Part shown: positions 25,164 through 32,512 of the stretch, one piece after another
Layout of the letters: every line of letters starts with the position of its first letter
Position numbering within the stretch: position 1 is the first letter of the stretch
Assembly (NCBI GenBank): GCA_035471925.1
Contig: DATIPO010000340.1
Location: forward strand, 1 to 64,000
DNA length: 64,000 bases
From: JANQFM01 sp035471925
GTDB taxonomy: Bacteria; Acidobacteriota; UBA6911; RPQK01; DATIPO01
Reading direction: 5' to 3'
Program-made: the position numbers and the translations under genes
The notes under the pieces: generated by a model
What the model was told of the DNA's origin: nothing
Seen by the model: the letters and a program-made list of their open reading frames with translations, nothing else
Database searches by the model: none

Positions 25164-27467
25164 ATGGCTGAGCCTTCTAAATCGGTTGGCGGCAAGAACG
25201 GCGAAGATGTCTCATTTGCGCGCACGCTGGGCCTTTTCGATGCGTCCATGATCGGCATCGGGGCCATGATCGGGGCGGGCATCTTCGTGCTCACCGGGAT
25301 CGCCGCCGGGGTGGCGGGGCCGGGAGCCTTGCTGGCCTTCTTCCTCAACGGTCTGGTCACGCTCCTGACGGCCCTGGCCTACGCCGAGCTGGCCTCCACC
25401 TATCCCAAGTCGGGCGGCGGTTACGTCTTTATCAAGACGGCCTTTCCAGGACCCGTGGGGTTCGCTTCGGGCTGGATGCTGTGGTTCTGCTACATCGTGG
25501 CCTGCGCCCTCTACGCCTTGGGGTTCGGCAGCTATTTTTGGGAGAGCCTCGATTCCAGCCTTCCGGCTTTGACCGAATGGGCGGCTGGTGCTTTGGGCGA
25601 GCATTCGGTCGTCGTGGTGGTGACTCTGCTGATCGTCCTGGCCTTCAGCCTCATCAACATCCACGGCACGGCTGTCAGCGGATCGGTGGAGAATGTCCTG
25701 ACGGTGGCCAAGATCATTATTCTGGCGATTTTCATCTTCTTTGGAGTGCGCCAGATGTCGGCTGAGCCGAGCCAGGCGATGGCCAGCTTCGAGCCTTTTT
25801 TGCCTTTGGGGTTCAGCGGCGTCCTGATGGCCATGGGACTGACCTTCATCGCCTTCGAAGGCTACGATCTGATCGCCACCGTGTCCGAGGAAATCAAGCA
25901 TCCCGAGCGCAACATACCGCGGGCCACGATGATCTCGCTGATCGTGACGGTAGTGATCTACCTGCTCATCGTCATTGTCTGCATCGGTGCGATCCAGCCG
26001 GCCGAGGGAGCGTCCTGGGAATTCCTGGGGGTCTACCAGGAAACGGCCATTGTGCGGGCGGCCGAGCAGTTCATGCCCTCTTTCGGCGTGGGACTGATTA
26101 TCTTCGGCGGACTGCTTTCCACCCTTTCGGCGTTGAATGCCTCAGTCTTGGCCTCCTCCCGGGTGGCTTTTTCCATGAGCCGCGACAAGATGCTGCTTCG
26201 CGCCCTGAGCCGAATCCATCCCAAGCGCCTGACGCCTCACATGGCCGTGGCCGCGACCGGGCTGGTGACGGCCGTCTTGGCGGTGGCCTTTCCCATCCAG
26301 GTGCTGGGATCGGCGGCCAGCCTCATGTTCCTGCTGACCTTCGCCTTGGTCAACTTGGCCCTCATTGCCCTGCGCCGCAAGTTTCCCGGAGAGAAGCAGT
26401 CCACCTTCCGGGTGCCTCTTTATCCCCTGCCGCCCATTTTGGCCATCGTGCTCAACCTGGGGCTGGCCTTTTACCAGTATGAATTCGATCCCCGGGCCTG
26501 GTACATCGCCGTCGCCTGGCTGCTGATGGGACTCTTCGTCTACTTTGCCTACTTCGAGAAGAAGGCCGCCGCCGAGATTCCCCAGGTCTTGGAGGTGGGG
26601 CGTCCGGCGGCTGAGGCGGTCAAGACCTACCGCATCCTGATTCCGCTGGCTCATCCCGATCACGTGGAGCCGCTGATGAAGCTGGCTATTCCCATCGCCC
26701 AGGCCAACGAGGGCGAGATCGTGGCCTTGTCGGTCGTGACCATCCCGCAGAATCTGCCCATTCACGAGGGCATGCGCTTCATCAAGCAGAAACAGCCGCT
26801 GCTCAAGTCGGCCCGCCGCCTGGGACGCGAGGCCAAGGTCCATACCCGCTCGGCCCTGCGCATCGCCCATCAGGCCCACGACGGTATTCTGCAGGCGGCC
26901 GAGAGCGAGGGAGCTTCACTGATTCTGATGGGATGGAAGGGCTACACCACCACGCGCGACCGTATCCTGGGCGAGGTAGCCGATCGGGTCGTGCATCACG
27001 CACCCTGCGACCTCATCACCATCAAGCTGGTGGAACCCTTCAAGTTCGACCGCATCCTGCTGCCCACGGCGGGCGGTCCTCACGCCACCCTGGCCGCCGA
27101 GTACGTCTCCAATCTGCGCAAAGCTTACGGCAGCAAGGTGACCTGCTGTTACGTGCTGGCGAAGGGCGCCACGGACCGCGACCGGCAGATCGCCGATGAG
27201 TGGATTTCCAAGACCGTCCAGCGCACGGCCCTGGAAAGGGTGTCGGAGCACAAGCTGATCGAATCGGACCGCATCGCCACGTCGCTGATCAAGGCGGCCT
27301 CGGAGTTTGATCTGCTGGTGATGGGCGCATCCCGCGAAGGCATCTTCTCCAGCGTCCTCTTCGGTGAAATCCCCGAAAAGGTGGCCCGTTTCTCCGAGTC
27401 CTCAGTGATGATCGTGCGCCGTTTCGAGGGCAAGACCAAGACGCTGATCAGGAAAATCTTGGGCTGA
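25164..27467 (+). CDS. APC amino-acid permease fused to two universal stress domains
   Basis: A 767-residue inner-membrane protein. Residues 1-~455 form a 12-helix APC permease: IGIGAMIGAGIFVLTGIAAG in helix 1, YAELASTYPKSGGGYVFIK, AFEGYDLIATVSEEIKHPERNIPRA and SSRVAFSMSRDKMLLRAL are typical blocks. Two cytoplasmic USP-like domains follow (about 480-620 and 625-767), with SLILMGWKGYTT in the first and LLVMGASREGIFSSVLFGEIPEKV in the second, the latter retaining a GxxG-like nucleotide loop. Such fusions are seen among cationic amino-acid transporters of bacteria and archaea; the USP domains are thought to regulate transport in response to nucleotide or stress. Substrate unknown. Confidence 0.9.
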   Translation: MAEPSKSVGGKNGEDVSFARTLGLFDASMIGIGAMIGAGIFVLTGIAAGVAGPGALLAFFLNGLVTLLTALAYAELASTYPKSGGGYVFIKTAFPGPVGFASGWMLWFCYIVACALYALGFGSYFWESLDSSLPALTEWAAGALGEHSVVVVVTLLIVLAFSLINIHGTAVSGSVENVLTVAKIIILAIFIFFGVRQMSAEPSQAMASFEPFLPLGFSGVLMAMGLTFIAFEGYDLIATVSEEIKHPERNIPRATMISLIVTVVIYLLIVIVCIGAIQPAEGASWEFLGVYQETAIVRAAEQFMPSFGVGLIIFGGLLSTLSALNASVLASSRVAFSMSRDKMLLRALSRIHPKRLTPHMAVAATGLVTAVLAVAFPIQVLGSAASLMFLLTFALVNLALIALRRKFPGEKQSTFRVPLYPLPPILAIVLNLGLAFYQYEFDPRAWYIAVAWLLMGLFVYFAYFEKKAAAEIPQVLEVGRPAAEAVKTYRILIPLAHPDHVEPLMKLAIPIAQANEGEIVALSVVTIPQNLPIHEGMRFIKQKQPLLKSARRLGREAKVHTRSALRIAHQAHDGILQAAESEGASLILMGWKGYTTTRDRILGEVADRVVHHAPCDLITIKLVEPFKFDRILLPTAGGPHATLAAEYVSNLRKAYGSKVTCCYVLAKGATDRDRQIADEWISKTVQRTALERVSEHKLIESDRIATSLIKAASEFDLLVMGASREGIFSSVLFGEIPEKVARFSESSVMIVRRFEGKTKTLIRKILG

Positions 27468-27579
27468 TCCCCGCCTGGCGTTGATTTTTCCTCCACCCTT
27501 GCTCGCTATCGGCTTGCCCACCTGTTAAGATGCACGCGAAAAATGGAACACAATCGCAAGACAAGGGGTTACCAGTTCG

Positions 27580-28731
27580 ATGAAGATCGGCATTCCTAAA
27601 GAAACACATCCCGGCGAAAAGCGGGTCCCGATGCTGCCCCCGGAAGTCAAGAAGCTGGTCTCCGCCGGAGCGGAGATCGAGATCGAGTCCGGCTTGGGTC
27701 AGAGCATCGGAATCGGCGACGGGGAGTACAAAGAGGCCGGCGCCGCTGTCGCATCCGACCGCAAGGCTCTGGTCTCCTCCTCCGACATCATTCTGCGCTT
27801 GCGCAAGCCTCCGGCCGATGAAGTGGCCTGGCTCAAAGAAGGCGCCATCCACGTCTCCTTTCTCGATCCCTTCAAGGAGGGCAGGTTAGTGGACGATTTG
27901 GCCCGGGCCGGCGTCAGCGCCGTCAGCATGGAGATGGTCCCGCGCTCCACCTACGCCCAGAAGATGGACGCCCTCAGCTCTCAGGCTTCCCTGGGAGGCT
28001 ACATGGCCGTCATCGTGGCCGCCCGCGAACTCAACCGGGGACTCCCCATGATGACCACGCCGGCAGGGACCTTGGCTCCCGCCCGCGTCTTCGTCATTGG
28101 GGCCGGTGTAGCCGGCTTGCAGGCCATCGCCACGGCCAAGCGTCTGGGTGCCCGCGTTGAGGCCTTCGACACCCGTCCCGTGGTGGAGGAGCAGGTCCGC
28201 TCGCTGGGCGCCAAGTTCGTCAAGATCGACCTGGGCGAGACCGGACAGACCGAGCAAGGCTATGCCAAGGAACTGACGCCCGAGCAGATCGAGCTGCAGA
28301 AGAAAGGCCAAGCCAAGATCATCGCCCAATCTGACGTGGTCATCACCACTGCCCAGCTCTTCGGACGTCCGGCGCCCCGCATCGTCGACGCCTCCATGCT
28401 GGAAGGCATGAAACCGGGCAGCGTGGTGGTGGACATGGCCGTGGAGAGCGGAGGCAACGTGGAAGGCTCCGAAGTGGGCAAAATTGTGGAGAAAAACGGC
28501 ATCAAGCTGGTGGGGCTGGTCAATCTCCCCGGCGAGCTTTCCGCCGACGCCAGCCAAATGTATTCCAGCAACCTCACCCACCTGCTCACCGACCTTTGGG
28601 ACGAGGAAAGCAAGAAGCTGGATCTCGATTTGGAGAACGACATCGTCCAGGGCTGCCTCATCACCCACGGCGGCAAAGTCGTCAATCAAATGCTGCTGGA
28701 CATCCGCGCCAAGCAAAAGGAGGGCAACTAA
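27580..28731 (+). CDS. pntAA: NAD(P) transhydrogenase alpha subunit, NAD(H)-binding part
   Basis: Domain I of the proton-translocating transhydrogenase, 383 residues. The start MKIGIPKETHPGEKRVPMLP, the segment QASLGGYMAVIVAA, the Rossmann loop GAGVAGLQAIATAKRLGA and the region FKRAPAPR-like FGRPAPRIVDASML followed by GSVVVDMAVESGGN are the family hallmarks (cited as markers). It binds NAD(H) peripherally and passes hydride to NADP+ held by PntB, driven by the proton gradient. The alpha chain is split in two genes, as in Rhodospirillum and many other bacteria. The stop overlaps the next start by one base. Confidence 0.95.
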   Translation: MKIGIPKETHPGEKRVPMLPPEVKKLVSAGAEIEIESGLGQSIGIGDGEYKEAGAAVASDRKALVSSSDIILRLRKPPADEVAWLKEGAIHVSFLDPFKEGRLVDDLARAGVSAVSMEMVPRSTYAQKMDALSSQASLGGYMAVIVAARELNRGLPMMTTPAGTLAPARVFVIGAGVAGLQAIATAKRLGARVEAFDTRPVVEEQVRSLGAKFVKIDLGETGQTEQGYAKELTPEQIELQKKGQAKIIAQSDVVITTAQLFGRPAPRIVDASMLEGMKPGSVVVDMAVESGGNVEGSEVGKIVEKNGIKLVGLVNLPGELSADASQMYSSNLTHLLTDLWDEESKKLDLDLENDIVQGCLITHGGKVVNQMLLDIRAKQKEGN

Positions 28732-29024
28732 TGGGAGCTGAAGTCGCAATCTACCTGGCCTTCATCCTGATGCTTTCGATCTTTCTGGGATTCGAGTTGA
28801 TCTCCAAGGTCCCCTCGACCTTGCACACGCCTCTCATGTCGGGCGCCAACGCCATCTCGGGGATCACCCTGGTGGGTGCGCTGCTGGCCTCGGGTTCGGG
28901 TGTCGCCGGACTGAGCGTCATCCTGGGAACCCTGGCCGTGGTATTCGCCACCATCAACGTGGTGGGCGGATACATGGTCACCAACCGCATGCTGGCCATG
29001 TTCAAGAAGAAAGGGCAACAATGA
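28731..29024 (+). CDS. pntAB: NAD(P) transhydrogenase alpha subunit, membrane part
   Basis: A 97-residue protein with three to four transmembrane helices, equal to the C-terminal membrane segment (domain IIa) of the alpha subunit: FLGFELISKVPSTLHTPLMSG then NAISGITLVGAL and VVGGYMVTNRMLAMF. The GANAISG motif is strongly conserved. It assembles with PntB into the proton channel. The ATG shares its A with the pntAA stop (TAATG at 28729-28733), and the stop overlaps the pntB start (ATGA), so all three subunits are translationally coupled. A longer in-frame start at 28596 lies in pntAA and is rejected. Confidence 0.95.
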   Translation: MGAEVAIYLAFILMLSIFLGFELISKVPSTLHTPLMSGANAISGITLVGALLASGSGVAGLSVILGTLAVVFATINVVGGYMVTNRMLAMFKKKGQQ

Positions 29025-30421
29025 ATATCGGCATCCAACTCGCCTATATCGTCTCCGCCCTGCTGTTCGCTGTCGGACTCAAGCTGCTCAGTTCACCGGC
29101 TACCGCCAGGCGCGGCAACATGGTGTCGGCCCTGGGAATGCTTCTGGCCGTCGTCGTGACGCTCTTCAGCCAAGGCATCCTCGACTTCCAGTACATTGCC
29201 ATCGGCATCGTCATCGGAACCGTCATCGGCGCCGTGGCCGCGCAACGGGTGGCCATGACCGCCATGCCCGAAATGGTGGCCCTCTTCAACGGATCGGGGG
29301 GAGCGGCCTCGCTGCTGGTGGGCTGGAGCGAGTACGTCAGAGATCCCCAAGGGATGACGCTCTTCCTTTCCATCACCATTCTCTTAGCCGTGCTGATCGG
29401 AGGCGTCACGTTCTTCGGCAGCCTTGTGGCCTGGGCCAAGCTGCAAGACCTCAAGCTGGGACCCTTGAAGATCGGTCCGGCCTTTCTTTATCCAGGGCAG
29501 CAGGTGGTCAATTCGCTTCTGCTGCTGGCCATGCTGGCCGCTGGCGTGCTCTTCTCGATGGAGCCAAGCGGCGCCATGGCTGAAAACTACTTTTATGCCG
29601 TCATCGCGATTTCCCTTCTGTTGGGCATCCTCAGCGTCATGCCCATCGGAGGCGCCGACATGCCGGTTGTCATCTCGCTGCTCAACTCCTACTCGGGACT
29701 GGCCGCCTGTGCCGCAGGCTTCGTGATTCAGAACAACATCCTGATCGTTGCCGGCTCTCTGGTGGGCGCCAGCGGCATCATCCTCACGCAGATCATGTGC
29801 AAGGCCATGAACCGGTCGCTGGGCAACGTGCTCTTCAGCGGATTCGGGGCCGTCACCACGGGCGGAACCAAGGGAAGCGGGGAGCAGGGCGAGGCTAAGC
29901 CCATCTCTCCCGAGGACACCTATTACATCCTGGAAGCTGCTTCCTCGGTCTGCATCGTTCCGGGCTACGGTTTGGCCGTGGCCCAGGCCCAGCACGTGGT
30001 CAAGGAACTGGGCGACTTGCTGGAAGCCAACGGGACCGAGGTCAAGTACGCCATCCATCCGGTGGCGGGGCGCATGCCAGGCCACATGAACGTGCTCCTA
30101 GCCGAAGCCGATGTGCCCTATGACAACCTGGTGGAGATGGATGACATCAATCCCATCATCGAGACGATCGATGTGTGCCTGGTGATCGGAGCTAACGACG
30201 TGGTCAATCCCTCGGCCCGCGAAGATGAGTCGAGCGCCATCTACGGCATGCCCATCATCGACGTCGACAAGGCCAAGACGGTGATCGTTTCCAAGCGTTC
30301 CCTGGCCACCGGCTTCGCCGGAATCCAGAACCCGCTCTTCTTCAAGGACAATACCCGCATGCTCTTCGGCGACGCCAAAGCCTCGGTGCAGGCGGTGGTT
30401 TCAGAGTTCAAGGGACACTAG
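29021..30421 (+). CDS. pntB: NAD(P) transhydrogenase beta subunit
   Basis: A 466-residue protein carrying the main proton-conducting helices (domain IIb) and the NADP(H)-binding domain III. Markers include MPEMVALFNGSGGAAS, PIGGADMPVVISLLNSYSGLA, the domain III loop IVPGYGLAVAQAQHVV and HPVAGRMPGHMNVLLAEA, GANDVVNP and the closing KRSLATGFAGIQNPLFF (cited as markers). All are normal, so the enzyme should be active, supplying NADPH at the cost of the proton gradient. It is the last gene of the pnt operon. Confidence 0.95.
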   Translation: MNIGIQLAYIVSALLFAVGLKLLSSPATARRGNMVSALGMLLAVVVTLFSQGILDFQYIAIGIVIGTVIGAVAAQRVAMTAMPEMVALFNGSGGAASLLVGWSEYVRDPQGMTLFLSITILLAVLIGGVTFFGSLVAWAKLQDLKLGPLKIGPAFLYPGQQVVNSLLLLAMLAAGVLFSMEPSGAMAENYFYAVIAISLLLGILSVMPIGGADMPVVISLLNSYSGLAACAAGFVIQNNILIVAGSLVGASGIILTQIMCKAMNRSLGNVLFSGFGAVTTGGTKGSGEQGEAKPISPEDTYYILEAASSVCIVPGYGLAVAQAQHVVKELGDLLEANGTEVKYAIHPVAGRMPGHMNVLLAEADVPYDNLVEMDDINPIIETIDVCLVIGANDVVNPSAREDESSAIYGMPIIDVDKAKTVIVSKRSLATGFAGIQNPLFFKDNTRMLFGDAKASVQAVVSEFKGH

Positions 30422-30422
30422 G

Positions 30423-30452
30423 GAAGTTCGAGGTGCGGGGTTCGAAGTTCGA
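30423..30452 (+). repeat. Short TTCGA direct repeats between convergent genes
   Basis: GAAGTTCGA occurs at 30423-30431 and 30444-30452, with a further GGTTCGAAG overlapping the second copy. They lie between the convergent pntB and TPR genes; similar TTCGAA strings pad intergenic regions in some genomes. No function is proposed. Confidence 0.3.
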
Positions 30453-30505
30453 AGGGGTGCCGCGAGGGATCCCGGGGAACGCCTCGATCACTTCCAACGC
30501 CTGGA

Positions 30506-31501
30506 TTATTGCTGGTCCATGAAGGCTTTTACTTTGGCCAGGACTTCGCGCACGCTTTCGGCTCGCGAGCCTTCAGATTCCATTTCCAGGAACTGCTCGA
30601 AGCGGCGGATGGCTTCCTGGTAGTCGCCGGTGCGCAGGTTGCAGTTGCCGGCAAAGACAAAGAATTCAGGAGAGTTTCCTGACTCTCTTTCCGATTTTTC
30701 GAACCATTTCAGGGCTTGGGCGAAGTCTTGCTGCTGATAGTAGACTTCGCCCAGAAACATGGCCGTTTGTTTGTCCTCAGGATCCAGATCGGCGGCTTTC
30801 GCTAGATAGTCCCGGGCTTCCTGGGGCTGATTGAGATCGAGATGGATGGCCCCCAGATTGCGGTACACCATGGGCTGCCCGGGAGCCAGCTCAGCGCTCT
30901 TATGCAGGGCCTCGACAGCTTTCTCGGTCTGGCCTAGCGCCAGGTATTCCACCGACAGGTTGTTGTAGACGTGGAAGATGTCGCTCTTCATCTCAAGAGC
31001 CTTTTCATAGTGTTCGACGGCTTTTTCGTGCTTCTCCTTGGCGGCCGCTTCGTCGCCCTTTTTGATTTCCTTGCGTACGTCCTTGGGCAGTTCCAGCCAA
31101 GCCGCGCTGACTTCCGACTGCTCTGAAGGAGGCAGGTCGGCTTCCGGGTTTGGGGGACCTATCCGCATGGTCACGGTCTTTCTTCCACCCAGGCTGAAGC
31201 CGCTGTCGATGCGCACGGTCTGCTCCACCGTCTGATGTCCCGGACACTCCAATCGAAGGGTATAGCTGCCGGTCTTGAGTCCGTCGAGGTAGACGTTTCC
31301 CCGGGTGGGGTGGACGATTTCCTGAGCATAGTAGCCCGTGTTGGCAAAGACCGTTAGCAACATGCCTCGAGGCAACCTGTTCTGGTCGGCTGCCTTCAAC
31401 ACCTTGACCTGCAGGGAGCTGGTTGCGTTGCGACTGGGTCCTTGAGCCAAAAGGGTGGCGGGCAGCAAAGCCAGAAGGAGGAAAAAAGCCGTTCTCTTCA
31501 C
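30506..31501 (-). CDS. Exported TPR protein with N-terminal carboxypeptidase-regulatory-like domain
   Basis: A 331-residue secreted or periplasmic protein. The signal peptide is MKRTAFFLLLALLPATLLAQ (numbering from a GTG at 31501). A beta-sandwich like the carboxypeptidase-regulatory or PEGA fold follows (LDGLKTGSYTLRLECPGHQ and RKTVTMRIGPPNP). About four TPRs fill the rest (HEKAVEHYEKALEMKSD; LGQTEKAVEALHKSAELAPG; LNQPQEARDYLAKAADLDPED; QQDFAQALKWFEKSERES). GGAGG lies 5 nt before the GTG; the in-frame TTG at 31513 lies over the ribosome-binding site and is rejected. Role unknown, probably scaffolding. Confidence 0.8.
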   Translation of the reverse strand: MKRTAFFLLLALLPATLLAQGPSRNATSSLQVKVLKAADQNRLPRGMLLTVFANTGYYAQEIVHPTRGNVYLDGLKTGSYTLRLECPGHQTVEQTVRIDSGFSLGGRKTVTMRIGPPNPEADLPPSEQSEVSAAWLELPKDVRKEIKKGDEAAAKEKHEKAVEHYEKALEMKSDIFHVYNNLSVEYLALGQTEKAVEALHKSAELAPGQPMVYRNLGAIHLDLNQPQEARDYLAKAADLDPEDKQTAMFLGEVYYQQQDFAQALKWFEKSERESGNSPEFFVFAGNCNLRTGDYQEAIRRFEQFLEMESEGSRAESVREVLAKVKAFMDQQ

Positions 31502-31719
31502 ACCGGCCTCCAAGAATCGTCTCCGAAAGTTGTGATGAACCGACCAAACAACTTTAGTTCATTAAGCGAAGGATTTCAACGCGGAGGACAGGCCCTTAGG
31601 GCGTCGGGGTTGAGGAAATCGGCTCTTTTTGCTAAATTCTTCATCTCTCATACTGGACCGGCTCCGGTCCAAAACGGTTACCACGACCACGATCCAGTAT
31701 TGAAACGGAGATTGTTGAT

Positions 31720-32511
31720 ATGGACGGTTCCCAATCGCAGTCGATGATCGAGGCTCAAGGGTTGTGCAAGTACTATGGCCCTTTTGTGGCCATCGAAGAC
31801 ATCACCTTTTCGATCCCTAAGGGGCAGATTGTGGCCTTCTTAGGACCCAACGGCGCCGGCAAGACCACCACCATGAAGATCTTGTCCGGCTATCTGAGCG
31901 CCACCAAGGGGCAGGCCAAGATCGCGGGCTTGGACGTCCGGTCCCAGCGCATCGAGGCCGCCAAGCAGTTGGGCTATCTGCCTGAAAACGGTCCCCTTTA
32001 TGAAGACCTGACGCCGCTGGAGCTGCTGGAATTCTTCGGCGAAGCGCGCGGCCTGCAAGGGCCGGACTTCGAGGAGCGGCGGGACGCCGTGATCGAGCAG
32101 TGCGCCTTGCAGCAGGTGCTGGAAAAGCCCATCAGCAAGCTCTCGCGCGGTTACCGCCAGCGCGTGGGACTCGCTCAGGCGCTGCTCCATGACCCTGAGG
32201 TGCTGATCATGGACGAGCCCACTTCGGGACTCGATCCCAACCAGATCCGCGACTTCCGAGAAAACATCCAACGGCTGGGACGCACCAAGACGGTGCTCAT
32301 CTCCACCCACATCCTGCAGGAAGTGGACGCCGTGGCCGACCGCGTCCTGCTGGTGCACAACGGACGGCTGGTCTACGACGGCGCGCCCGGCGAACTCAAG
32401 GAAGACGGTTCGTTGGAGCAGCCTTTCTATCGTCTCACCGACTTCGGACGCATGGCGGATTCGGCGCCCTCAAGTTCGACCGCTTCCAACGGCGGAGGGG
32501 AGGCAAGCTAA
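31720..32511 (+). CDS. ABC transporter ATP-binding protein, GldA-like
   Basis: A 263-residue ABC ATPase. Walker A is GPNGAGKTTT (residues 42-51), the signature is LSRGYRQR, Walker B is VLIMDEP and the switch histidine is in ISTH. The family is that of ABC-2 exporters such as GldA, NosF and CcmA-like proteins. A serine/glycine-rich tail of ~20 residues is not part of the fold. The permease gene starts 1 nt after the stop, so both are one transcription unit with the DUF4340 gene. An ATG 24 nt inside (before IEAQGL) is a possible alternative start. Confidence 0.9.
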   Translation: MDGSQSQSMIEAQGLCKYYGPFVAIEDITFSIPKGQIVAFLGPNGAGKTTTMKILSGYLSATKGQAKIAGLDVRSQRIEAAKQLGYLPENGPLYEDLTPLELLEFFGEARGLQGPDFEERRDAVIEQCALQQVLEKPISKLSRGYRQRVGLAQALLHDPEVLIMDEPTSGLDPNQIRDFRENIQRLGRTKTVLISTHILQEVDAVADRVLLVHNGRLVYDGAPGELKEDGSLEQPFYRLTDFGRMADSAPSSSTASNGGGEAS

Positions 32512-32512
32512 C

